A stretch of DNA of 64,000 bases, taken from positions 138,486,605-138,550,604 of the forward strand of contig CM062808.1 in assembly GCA_031772625.1 (NCBI GenBank), given 5' to 3'. How positions within the stretch are numbered: position 1 is the stretch's first letter; each line of letters begins with the position of its first letter. Under the pieces are notes generated by a model. The model was not told where the DNA came from, searched no databases, and was given only the letters and a program-made list of their open reading frames with translations. Made by a program: the position numbers and the translations under genes. This DNA is from Pinus tabuliformis (taxonomy: Eukaryota > Streptophyta > Pinopsida > Pinales > Pinaceae). This document shows positions 54,206 through 64,000 of this stretch, piece after piece.

Positions 54206-56969
54206 AAACTTGATGCCATCAACTAATATTTAGTATTTACTAGTTGAGATTTTCTACCATAGGCCTTCCTTGTTGTCTAAGCCTTGGGCACCAACCCCTT
54301 GCTGCGCTAGAGATTTGGAAAATAAGGATTTGTGTTTGAGACTCCAGTGGTTTTGGCTTTTGGATACCTTTCACTAGTTGACTAGTGATACCTCGCTGCA
54401 TTCAATATTCTCGGTTACAGAAATTTGGTGCATCTCTTTTTTAACTATGATAAAGAAGCCTTGGCAGATACGTCTTAGTAGAGTGTAATTGCAATTTGAT
54501 TCCATGGCCATGTCTTCAAAATTGGAGCAATCTACAACAAATACATTGTACATTCACCATGTTGTGTAGGAAAAAAGTCGGTATTTGTCCTTTCCTATAG
54601 ATAGGTATATTCACTCTTCATCCTTTACTTGCCTCCTTGCAAACTATAATAACCTACCAATAACTTAGTTCCTACTTTTTGAACTTTAAATTGCCTACCT
54701 CATAGGCCATGTTGTCTTTTAAACATTTATTTAAAAACAAATCAAATCAAATATTTCGTTGAATGCCTCCCATGTGATATTCCCATTGTTGTTCTAGTTT
54801 AATTCAATTGAGTAGAAGAATTTGGAACTTTTTACTTTGTCCTCGTTGTTACTTGGCCTTTCAAAGTTTCTCCTTTTATGAGATGGAGATAATCTCGAAA
54901 GTCTTCATTGTAATTTCACAGTGATCTGGATTAAATTCTTTTGGGCAGATACTACAAGAATAATGATCCGGATTTAGTTTTTTAATGCAGATATTACAAG
55001 AATAATACGATTCATAAGCCAACCCTCTCTGTCATTATTTTGATTTTTTGAAAAAGATAATAAATTGTCACTGTTTAACCTCGAGCGACTTGATGTATTT
55101 TTTCTTATGGCCAGATCTTAAACCTCTCACATTTAGAGATAGAACTATCGTTCTCTAACTGTTTTGAAGTTGAATCCCCAAGTCTCCCCTTGATTTGTTA
55201 ATTGCATGCATTCTTATACATCAATATGAGACTGAAGAATAGCTCTAGATATGCTGGATTTTCCTCCCATTTCACTTTCGAGATAAGCTTTGAAGTCCCA
55301 CCTCGAGAGAATATTTCTAATTATGATTGACAAATTACAAGTCACCTCTCCCTTTTGTTTTTATCAAGGAAAATAACAAATTCTCTCTGCTGAACTTCTA
55401 GCCACTCAATGTATGGCTCAAATCCTAAGCCTCTCACATTTGAAAGATAGAACTATCTTTTTTACGTTTTTAGGTGTTGAATCTCCAAGGCTGCCCTTGA
55501 ATTGTTAATTGCCTACTTGCTTCTACATACATATGAGCCTGAAGAATAGATTTAGATATACTGGATTTTCCTCCCATTACACTCTTTTGAGATCAGGTCT
55601 AAGAGCATTGCTCAAGAGTGCTTGATTGCCTACTTGCTTCTACATTCACGTGAGCTTGAAGAAGAGGTTTAGATATATTGGATATTCCTTCCATTACATT
55701 TTTGAGATCAGGTCTGAAAGCATTGCTCAAGAGTGCTTTATATTGGCATCCTTTAACCCTGTTTGTGATCTTGTTCTATATCTGGAATTAGATACAAAAG
55801 ACTGGCTATCCCCTCGATAACTAACTAGTTGGTTCTGAATAGACGCCTCCATGACCATGTTTGAGCTTTCACCCCCTCTATGCAAATTTGTTTCCAACCC
55901 ATTGTGAGATGCGTTTGAATTCTTGACCCTTGATTAAATATCAAGCATACGTTCCCTCAGGTTAATCAAGCCCTCCTTTTGTAGATCCAAGGAGGAACTT
56001 TGTAGTCCTTAGAGATTTTGGGTATTGTGTAACTGAACCTTAGGAAGTGTTAAAAGGGTCTATGATTTTTCCTTTTCCCTATTTTCTTTTTGTATATCTA
56101 ATGCAGCTCATCCTTTAAACTCAGCCCACCTTCCTTAAGGTGTTTTTCCATGATAATAATTTTTGCTAGACTTGATTAATTCTGCATGTTCTTTTTATTT
56201 TTTTTGAATTTTTCTTCGCTCAGCTGATAATCTATTTCACATCGTGACCTTTTGAATTAGGCCCACCGAGAATCTGAGCAGGACCCTTCTGCTTATTGAC
56301 CCTTTGTTTCAATTTCAACCCTAAGAGTTTTGGGTTTTGAATCTTATACAACAAGCATTTTTGGAAGAAGGGGGAAAACCTAATGAATACTGTTAATCAA
56401 AGTCTGGAGATTGTTTTCCTTGTAGTTGATATTGTTTATAATGAAGTATGTATATATTTTTGTCTGAATATTGGTGGTGGATATCTTTGTGTTGGTTGAT
56501 TTTTTAGCAGTCATGCTATATTTAGAACATCTTTTCATGTGAATGGTATAGAACATCTTTCCATGTGGATGACATTAAATATCGCACAAAAACTGAAATT
56601 GAAAACGTAAATTGAATCAACGGCAATATAAATAGTTAATATCATACAAAATCTGAAATTGAATTAGCAGCAATATAAATAGTTAATATTACAAGTTTAG
56701 CCTTTTATTCCTTGTACATGTCTCTGTAACCAAGTTGCATCAAAGTGCCCATGTTGTTTGTTTTTTATTCCTGTGTACGGAATAGTTGAGATCTGGAGAG
56801 GTTTTCAACTTGATTCATTATCACATGTATTGCAGTTATCTAAGCTTTTTCATCATGCACACTTTACATACAAAACACCCTTTCTTAAAAGGCATCTCAA
56901 AATATGCTAGATACAGTGATAGAATGATATATAAATACAATTATAGAACGATACCTTGATACAATTATA
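54206..56969. repeat. AT-rich region with imperfect tandem repeats
   Basis: No gene recognised. GATCYGGATT...CAGATAYTACAAGAATAAT is repeated at about 54921 and 54968. A unit containing CCTCTCACATTT-GATAGAACTATC recurs at about 55123 and 55431 (period about 308). GCCTACTTGCTTCTACAT units lie at 55511 and 55628 (period 117). AGAACATCTTTYCATGTG and GCAATATAAATAGTTAATAT are each doubled between 56526 and 56690. Confidence 0.6.
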
Positions 56970-57274
56970 TGTTGAAAATAGTGTAACTAGGTTTGGTCTT
57001 CATTATGTCCAATGATGTAACAATGTAATTTTTGCTATTATTATTTGAGCATGGGTTTCATGCGCAAATGTTGGTTTTGAAGCTTAAAAGACAATCATGA
57101 GTTGTTATACTTGTAAAGTCAATAATTGTTAAAGAGTCCTTCCAGATCACTAGATGAAAACCACTGAAATGTACCACCGAATTCATGCCCACCGAAATCA
57201 AAAGAAATGGTATCCGCTTGGAATGTCGGCCTAAGAGAAGGGATCATGTCTCCTTGGAGAAGGGGATACAAGCC

Positions 57275-57283
57275 TATAAATAG
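57275..57283 (+). promoter_or_regulatory. TATA box of the copia-type LTR
   Basis: TATAAATAG inside the palindromic AGCCTATAAATAGGCC. Confidence 0.6.
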
Positions 57284-57717
57284 GCCACTATGATCTTACC
57301 TTGAAACACAAGATACAATCTCTCATTCTCGCATCTAGATCAAGGGAAGACGAGACAAAGAATGAGAGCCACAACAAGAGGAAGTCTGTTCCCTCACCCG
57401 AGATTGTCTTCACACGTGCGAAGGTCTGGTTTTTGAGCTAGAGCATCATAGTGAAGGTGTATTGGTTGGGTTTCATGATAGATCTAGCCTTAATCTATAA
57501 GGCAGATCTAGTCTCTTGAAGATCGAAGTATAGGAAGGGCTAGAAGAGCCTCTCTTCCCCTCGCATGTGCTTCCGCCATTTGACGCTGACTGTAACATTT
57601 TCGCTGCTCCTGGACAGTATACATTTCGGCATATATTACCCCTCTCTTTGAAAAGGTCCTCGTGCTCACAGCTAGGTTCTCCTATGAAGAATCTAGTTGG
57701 TGAATCACTTGAGCCCC

Positions 57718-57913
57718 GATACATTTTCGGTGCCATGGAGCTAGACCAGTGAGCTATTATGATTTCTTCATGGTGTTCCTGGGTTTGACGCCATCTCAGG
57801 AATGAAATTGGTTATGATACATTTTCGGTGGCATGGAGCTAGACTAGTGAGCTATTACGCTTTCTTCATGGTGTTCCTGGGTTTGATGCCATCTCAGGAA
57901 TGAAATTGGTTAT
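57718..57913 (+). repeat. 98-bp tandem duplication inside the copia-type LTR
   Basis: GATACATTTTCGGTGNCATG starts copies at 57718 and 57816; both end GGAATGAAATTGGTTAT. The copies are about 93% alike by eye. Confidence 0.9.
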
Positions 57914-58643
57914 ACTTGAATGTGGTGAATACTTCGCGAAGGCCTTTCAAGACCATTTTCGATGTGGGGAGTGGATATTGTCGGGAAAATGAACCCCTCA
58001 GGTCCACCAGTTGTATCACCAGGACGAGTGACACCATTGTATTGAGGCAAGCCTGTCCCCTGGCTCCCTAACCTCTTGGGTTCGTAGGTTGCTTGGGGGG
58101 CTCTATAGCGGTAAGGAAGGATGGAAGGAGAGCGGTAAGGGGAAAGGAAGGGGGAAGAGTAAAGTCTCCTTACGCAAGCTAATACAAAGAGTTGTTTCAT
58201 GATTGTTTAGCTTGCATGAAAAGCGAAGGTGGAAGGGGTTTAAATGAAGCTGATTTGGTGACTGTCTTCACGTTGATGCAGCCATACCATACAGTGCAAA
58301 GTTGCAGAAAGGGATTCTACGCTTGGGTACATTTCGGAAGGTTTGTCATCTTGATGTTGAAGGCTTTCTAGTGTCTTTTGTAAAGGTCTTGGAATTCGTT
58401 AATACAGAATCTATAAGAAAAAGTTCAAGGGTTTTTTCTCTCAGATTTTGGAGAGGTTTTTGCCCTGGCATGGTGTGCCAATATTTTGTGTACTTGTGTA
58501 TGATTGATTTTCCTGATTTTGATAGCTGGTTGATGATCATGATACATAGTAATAATATCGATCAAATCTGAAGAAAATAATATCTCAAGCAGTTATCTAA
58601 GAAAGAGAAATATAACAATAACATTGCCCTTAATTTCTCAACA

Positions 58644-58660
58644 TGGTATCAGAGGCAGGT
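58644..58660 (+). promoter_or_regulatory. Primer-binding site, initiator-Met tRNA type
   Basis: TGGTATCAGAGGCAGGT versus the usual TGGTATCAGAGC. It directly follows LTR end CAACA, the standard arrangement of copia elements. Confidence 0.75.
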
Positions 58661-59249
58661 TCAACAAAGGGCGTAAAGAAGATCAACTCCCTCATGCAGC
58701 AATAAGCAAGTATGGGTCAACGCAAAAAGGTAGAAGGAAAAACTCACATTCCTCTTTGAATTTTCGGGTGATTGAAGGAGCAGATATCCGCATAAATGAA
58801 GAGATAAATCTAGGGTTCAACTGCTACCTTGGATGGGTATAAGGAGCAGAAGAACCCATGTTAATCTACTCTCGACATACCTGTGATTTGAAGGTGACGT
58901 TCCCGAATAGATAGAGCAGAGAAGACTGCAGATATAAATACAGTATTGACATGTGTTCTGAGATAGATACCTTCGGCATAGTCATGGCCAGATCTCGATG
59001 CATGAATAACGACGCAGCATTGATCTAAGTTCCGGAGCAAAGATCTCACCTCGACATACCTATGAATTGAAGGCACCGAACTCGGATGGATGAGGCAGAG
59101 AAGATCTTGGATAAGGATACTGTTTTGACATAAGGATTGAACTTTATTCATTCTTAGCATAGATCTAATCATGACAGTCTCTGCATTATAGTGATAGATT
59201 GATCTCACATGACTAGGAGGAGTCATGGCATGTAGTTCTCGGTGCTTTC
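58661..59249. repeat. Leader-like sequence with a ~180-bp imperfect tandem duplication
   Basis: CTCGACATACCTRTGAWTTG begins units at 58871 and 59050, each followed by GATRGAKSCAGAGAAGA-like sequence. A 121-codon reverse-strand frame (59226-58861) spans both units but has no recognisable motif and I do not call it a gene. Confidence 0.5.
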
Positions 59250-59437
59250 TGTTTTGCTCTTAACCTGCAAGATGATACCAGAATACCATACCTAGAACAT
59301 AGAACAGTGAGAAACAACAACAAGTATTTTATTATTCAGAAAGCAATGTTCACTTGCCTCTTCGAGGGTGCAACCTCCAATAGAGCCGAGCTCGATTACA
59401 AATAAGACATGATGCTCCTCGCAGGGAGTCTCTATCC
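59250..59437 (-). repeat. LTR of the reverse-strand chromovirus, R/U5-side part
   Basis: Leftward reading continues from the TATA region across the inserted element: GGATAGAGACTCCCTGCGAG, CTCTATTGGAGGTTGCACCC, AATAATAAAATACTTGTTG. The U5 end is not precisely placed; a CTGGTATCATC string near 59267 could be a decayed PBS or chance. Confidence 0.45.
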
Positions 59438-59447
59438 TTTATATTAA

Positions 59448-60619
59448 CTAAGTCACCTGACACGGGGATTCGAGACACGGAGGATTCGGGATTCGTGGTG
59501 TCGGATTCGGGACACGTTGACCCCCCGGAACAGGACACGTTATATATTATTTTATTAAATATATATATATATAATATATATTTCAAAATATATATATATA
59601 TATTAAAAATTAGATATTATCATATTTCTTACACAAATTTTAATTAATGATACAAATTTATTGATTTCAAACATAGATCTTGATTCTTCATCTATAGCTA
59701 TGCCTATTAGTAATTACTAATTAGCATGCATAGTACATACAAAATTCAAATAAATGTCAGTGGTACTGGTCACATAAATGATAAATTTATTAAAAATTTA
59801 AATCATGATTCATAATTCATAACTGAAAGACAACTTACAACTAGATTTCACCATTTTTTTAAATGGTGCAACCCTTTCAAAAGAACCAGATAAAAACTGA
59901 ATCAATCAAGGTGGCACATCATGCTTGTTTGACCTCTAAATATTAACAATAATACTTGACCACTTTTTTCTCTGTAAATAACGCTGTTCCCTCCAAGCAA
60001 ACCAGATTCAAGATGAAAAGATATAATGTTGTCCAGACTCCAAACCTTAGGGTTATATATCTCACATCTATACTCAGGAAAAACTGAAAGCAACCACTTC
60101 GTCAAATGCTTGCTTTGATATTAAAATATTGAACTCCATGCCAATCTCAAGCAAGGAATCTCAGTGAACCAAATCCCATTTATTACAGCAGCATTCCTTT
60201 AGCAGCATTTAGCATCTCAGTGAAGCAAGGGTTGTTCAAATTTGGCTCTTGAATATGCAACTACATTCAAGACAGAGGCCATATTTCATTAGAAAATCAT
60301 CCAATCAATCAAAGAATAAAACCACCATTTCACACAGTTAGGATATGGAAGATACTAGAATAGGCCTTTCTTTTCTGGCAACTTATAATCGATTCATTAA
60401 TCGCCAATCTTATGAACAGTACAAAAGAATGCTGAAAACTCTGGCTTGACACGTCCCAAAAACAGGACACGTCCCAAAAATCGCGACACGCACTGCAAAT
60501 TCAGGACACGTTATAGGACACGACGTGTCCTGAAGTTTGGACACGAATCCGCAGAGAACTGTGTCGGATTCGCTAGATTCGCGATTCGACAGGGCTTTTG
60601 GACGAATCCGGTATCTTAG
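59448..60619. mobile_element. Non-autonomous inverted-repeat DNA element inside the LTR
   Basis: Ends CTAAGTCACCTG and, reverse complement of the right, CTAAGATACCGG. TTTATAT lies at 59438-59444 on the left and 60620-60626 on the right (an imperfect duplication over 9-10 bp). Subterminal zones (59457-59545 and 60440-60610) are packed with GGACACG and GATTCG words in inverse arrangement. The 0.9-kb centre is AT-rich with no transposase. Class (Mutator-like or hAT) is undecided. Confidence 0.6.
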
Positions 60620-60626
60620 TTTATAT

Positions 60627-60842
60627 ATGATTCGTACATGCAATACCATGGAGCAATACCATGGTTTTTATTAATACCATTTATCTAATACCATGGCCCA
60701 TTTGCAACTAACTGTGGTCCCGTCATTAAATTTGGGTTAACCACTTACAATCATTAATATGGGCTTTATTGACTCTTTACTTAACTATAACTATGACTCG
60801 ATCCTACTACATAAATAAGGGGGTTAGGGTGGGACCCTAACA
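60627..60842 (-). repeat. LTR of the reverse-strand chromovirus, U3-side part
   Basis: Leftward from TGTTAGGGTCCC (60842) after polypurine TATGGGGGAGGGCA. It contains repeated CCATGGTATT words and ends in TATATAAA, where the DNA element is inserted. Confidence 0.7.
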
Positions 60843-60871
60843 TGCCCTCCCCCATAAGAATAGCCTTGTCC

Positions 60872-63800
60872 TCAAGGTTGAAGCTGCGAAAACTGCTGAA
60901 GAATAGTGGCTGGTTCCCAGGTTGCATCTTCCGGAGACGTGTCTTTCCACTTGACGAGGACTTCCTTGATCATGTGGCCACGCAGGTGCCGTTCTCGTGT
61001 GTCCAGGACCTGTTCAGGTTGGAGCCAGATTGACCCTTCTTCATCTAGTTTAGGTAGACTGGTTTGAATTCTGCAATTGTTCCCAATCACTTTCTTGAGG
61101 CATGAGACATGGAAAATTGGATGGATTTTTGCAGTGGGTGGCAAAGCTAGCTTGTAGGCCACTTCTCCAATGCGCTGAAGTACTTGATATGGTCCGTAGA
61201 ATTTTGGAGATAGTTTCTAACACCCCTTGTCTTTGAGTGATGTTTGCTTATATGGTTGCAGCCTCAAAAATACCTGATCTCCTTCTTGAAATTGGCGTTC
61301 TGATCGATGTTGATCTACTTGTTGCTTCATGCAGTTTTGAGCTTGATGAAGATTCTCTCTAAGATGGGCGAGCATGGTTGTGCGGTTCTATAGGAGTTGA
61401 TCCACTGCTTGTACCTTTGTGCACCCATTGATATAAGAAGTAGGGGACGGAGGGAGTTGACCAACAACTGCTTCATATGGAGTCATTTTGGTGTTGGCAT
61501 GATAGTTGGTGTTATACCACCATTCAGCTAGAGGTAACCACTGTACCCAGAGATGTTTCTTTTCTAAAGTGAAACACCTAAGGTAGGTTTCCAGACATTT
61601 GTTGACTGCTTCAGTTTGACCATCAGTTTGTGGATGATAGGAAGTACTGAGCTTTAGTTGGGTACCTTGTAGCCTGAAGAGTTCCTGCCAAAAATTACTG
61701 GTGAAGACCGGGTCACGATCAGACACAATGGAAGTGGGCATGCCATGCAATTTGAAGATCTGATCCATGAAAGATTGAGCGACCAAAGTTGGTGTAAAAG
61801 GGTGGGGTAGGGCGCAAAAATGAGCATACTTAGAAAGTCTGTCCACCACCACCATGATGACTGACTTGTTTCCTGACTTTGGAAGGCCTGTAATGTGCCT
61901 GGTGCTTTGACGATCTCTCCTTGGTGGTGCTGATAGACGTCGCATTCCGCTACAAAAGTAAGAATGTCCTTTTTCATTCCTGTCCAAAAAAATGATCTTC
62001 GAGTGCGAGCATACGTCTTCTAAAAGCTTGAATGTCCTGCAGTGGGGGATGAATGCAACTCCGCCAAAACGCTGCTTTTGAGGGTGGACGTTGGTGATAG
62101 TACGACTCTGTCCTTGTAGCGCAAAATCTCATCCTGCCATGAGTAGCCCTTGGTGGAATTTGGATCCGCCTGCAATTGAGTAATGAGTTGGGAGAGCCAG
62201 GGATGTGAAAACCATTCCCTGCGAGCCTCTTCAATCCATTCTGGAATGGGAAGGGAAATTGCGAGCAAGGTACTTTCATCCTTAAATTGGCGAGATAATG
62301 CATTTGCTACAATATTTTTGTGCCTTTTCTTGTAAATTATCTCATAATCATATCCCAACATTTTGGCGAGCCATTTATTTTGTTGTGGTGAGGATAGGCG
62401 TTGCTCCAAAAAATGTTTAAGACTTTGATGGTCTGTGCGGATTTGTAAGTGTCGCCCCAACAAGTAAGGTCGCCAGGTATCTACTGCATGTAAGATGGCC
62501 ATCATCTCCTTCTCATAGGTAGATTGTCCCAGATTCTTCCCACTTAGTTGTTGGCTTGTGAAGGCCAAGGGTCAACCTTCCTGTATTAAGACTGCCCCAA
62601 TACCCGTACTCGAAGCATCACATTCAATGACAAAAAGATTTGGTGAAGTTGGGTAGTGCTAAGACTGGAGTGGAACGCATGGCATTTTTGAGAGTTGTAA
62701 AGGCTTGTTGTGCTTCATCATTCCAGAGGAATTATTTTTTCTTGAGGAGTTGAGTGAGGGGCCTCGCAATGCGACCATAGTTGCATACAAATTTGCGATA
62801 GTAGCTCGTGAGACCCAAAAGTCCTCTCAGGCTCTTCAAGGTCTTAGGTTGAGGCCAATCTTGCATTGCTTGGATCTTTTTGGGGTCCACCCTGACACCT
62901 TCATGCCCCACAATGTGGCCCAAATACTCAACTTCTTCCATGCCAAAAGAACACTTGGACATCTTAACAAATAATTTATGCTCGCGAAGCAGGTGCAAGA
63001 GCTGATCTACATGCTGAAGATGTGCGGCCCAAGTGCGACTGTAGATGAGGATGTCATCGAAGAAAACAAGGACAAATTTTCTGAGATATGGTTTGAGCAG
63101 GTGGTTCATAAGGCTTTGAAAAGTAGATGGGGCATTACAAAGACTGAATGGCATGACCAGAAACTCATAATGGCCTTCATGAGTTTGGAAAGCAGTCTTT
63201 GGAATGTCGACTTCTTTCATGCGAATTTGGTGGTAACCTGAACGAAGATCAAGCTTAGTGAAGAATTGAGCCCCATTTAGTTCATCCAACAAATCATCAA
63301 CAACCGGGATGGGAAATTTATCTTTGACTGTCAACTTATTGAGGGCCCTGAAGTCTGGACACATACGCCATTCCCCATCTTTCTTGAGCACCATGACCAC
63401 CGGTGATGAATAAGGACTAATGCTGGGACGAATGACACCTGCTTCCAAAAGTTCCTTGATTATTTTTTCTATTTCATTCTTGTGGGCGAACGAATATTTA
63501 TATGGGCGCACATTTGGTGGTTGGGCCCTTGGGACCAAAGTGATGCTATGATCATGTTCCCCTCTCGAGGGTGGAAGCTCATGAGGCTTGTCAAAGATTG
63601 GCAGATGGTTATTTAAGATCTGTTGCATCTTAGGATGAATCGGAAGAGAATTGGGTTCAACGACCTGGATGGCATTAAGTTGAGCTATAACTCCATGATG
63701 GCCCTTTTTTAACAATTTGTCCATCCTATGTGAGCTGATGATAGCGGGAGCTCCTGCCTGGAGTCCGCGGAGGGTATGTGTGTGGTTGTTCTGCTTAAAG

Positions 63801-64000
63801 CTCATATATAACTCCTGGAAATCCATTGTGATTGGGCCCAGTGTGCGAAGCCATTCAGCACCAAGGACAATGTCGCACCCTCCCATGTGGATGGCAAACA
63901 TGTGGGTCTTTAACTGATAATCCCCCATTTGAAGTTTGACATTTTCACAGCGGCCGTCACATTTCATTGTTCCCCCATCCACAATTTGGACTTGGAAGTT
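60872..64000 (-). pseudogene. Ty3/gypsy chromovirus pol: protease end, RT, RNase H, integrase, chromodomain
   Basis: The window end truncates the 5' side. Protease tail: CDIVLGAEWLRTLGPITMDF. RT (62732-63700): [48 protein letters not shown], catalytic LVFFDDILIYS, GLTSYYRKFV, open for 416 codons. Frameshift at about 62730, then RNase H: ECDASSTGIGAVL, STYEKEMMAILHAV, IRTDHQSLKHFLEQ. Integrase: zinc region decayed (CDVY in place of CxxC). The first catalytic-Asp segment is lost at a junction near 61890. Second Asp IVSDRDPVFTS and Glu YHPQTDGQTEAVNK are kept. Chromodomain: HMIKEVLVKWKDTSPEDATW, to 60872. Best-preserved chromovirus in the window but inactive. Confidence 0.9.

Larger units (their letters stand above)
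56970..58643 (+). repeat. Ty1/copia-type 5' LTR, about 1.67 kb
   Basis: It starts TGTTGAAAATAG and ends TTTCTCAACA immediately before an initiator-Met tRNA PBS. TATAAATAG (57275-57283) lies about 300 bp in, followed by CACAAGATACAATCTCTCATTC-type R sequence. It carries an internal 98-bp duplication. No copia gag or pol is seen downstream, so it is truncated or solo. The start is the best TG upstream of the TATA box, not proven. Confidence 0.55.

Noticed and set aside
58861-59226. 121-codon reverse ORF
   Set aside because: It spans a ~180-bp tandem duplication and lacks any motif; the open frame is likely due to duplication of a stop-free unit.

Overview
This window reads as plant nuclear DNA from a large, repeat-rich genome. 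It contains no intact protein-coding gene. Nearly everything recognisable is a decayed transposable element: Ty3/gypsy chromoviruses, Athila/Tat-like gypsy elements, a plant L1-type LINE, a Ty1/copia LTR, small DNA transposons and SINE/tRNA-like sequences. The captured host fragments (GRAS/PAT1, serine carboxypeptidase, CWC22, eIF4A, apyrase, NO VEIN-like) confirm a land plant. A gymnosperm, fern or other giant-genome lineage is an inference from gene poverty and element age only.

Layout. 1-3.5 kb: two gypsy remnants and a reverse-strand LTR. 3.5-10.6 kb: a reverse-strand retroelement-like unit carrying a degraded ORF of about 1,300 codons of unknown function (4670-8597), preceded by a region with a cluster of TGACGTCA sites. 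10.6-20 kb: a forward chromovirus whose 3' LTR is split by a reverse-strand LTR element (12728-18789, target duplication CACGC). That element has a gag ORF but no pol, and it carries a 3.5-kb block of six recognisable plant gene fragments plus one unidentified piece, all in one orientation and bounded by related hairpins. 20.5-32.8 kb: an LTR, then a Tat/Athila-like pol, a downstream accessory ORF and a 3' LTR; the accessory ORF is split by a 6.2-kb LINE with a 14-bp target duplication. 32.8-38.5 kb: AT-rich sequence and two LTR-like pieces.

38.6-47.1 kb: the most complete element, an 8.5-kb reverse-strand Ty3/gypsy element with two about 0.88-kb LTRs, a 5-bp target duplication, PBS, gag-protease ORF and a long pol ORF. 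Pol begins with a second capsid-like domain and is followed in frame by an unknown extension. 47-57 kb: mostly unannotatable AT-rich DNA with a tandem duplication, a tRNA-like sequence, a SINE and an hAT-type element with an 8-bp target duplication. 57-58.7 kb: a copia-type LTR with an initiator-Met tRNA PBS. 59-64 kb: a reverse-strand chromovirus running off the window, whose LTR is interrupted next to its TATA box by a 1.2-kb inverted-repeat element.

Boundaries marked approximate were placed by eye. Family names rest on motif recognition, not on searches. The best candidate for something undescribed is the multi-gene chimera at 13.8-17.3 kb; second is the unknown ORF at 4.7-8.6 kb with its CRE-like upstream region.
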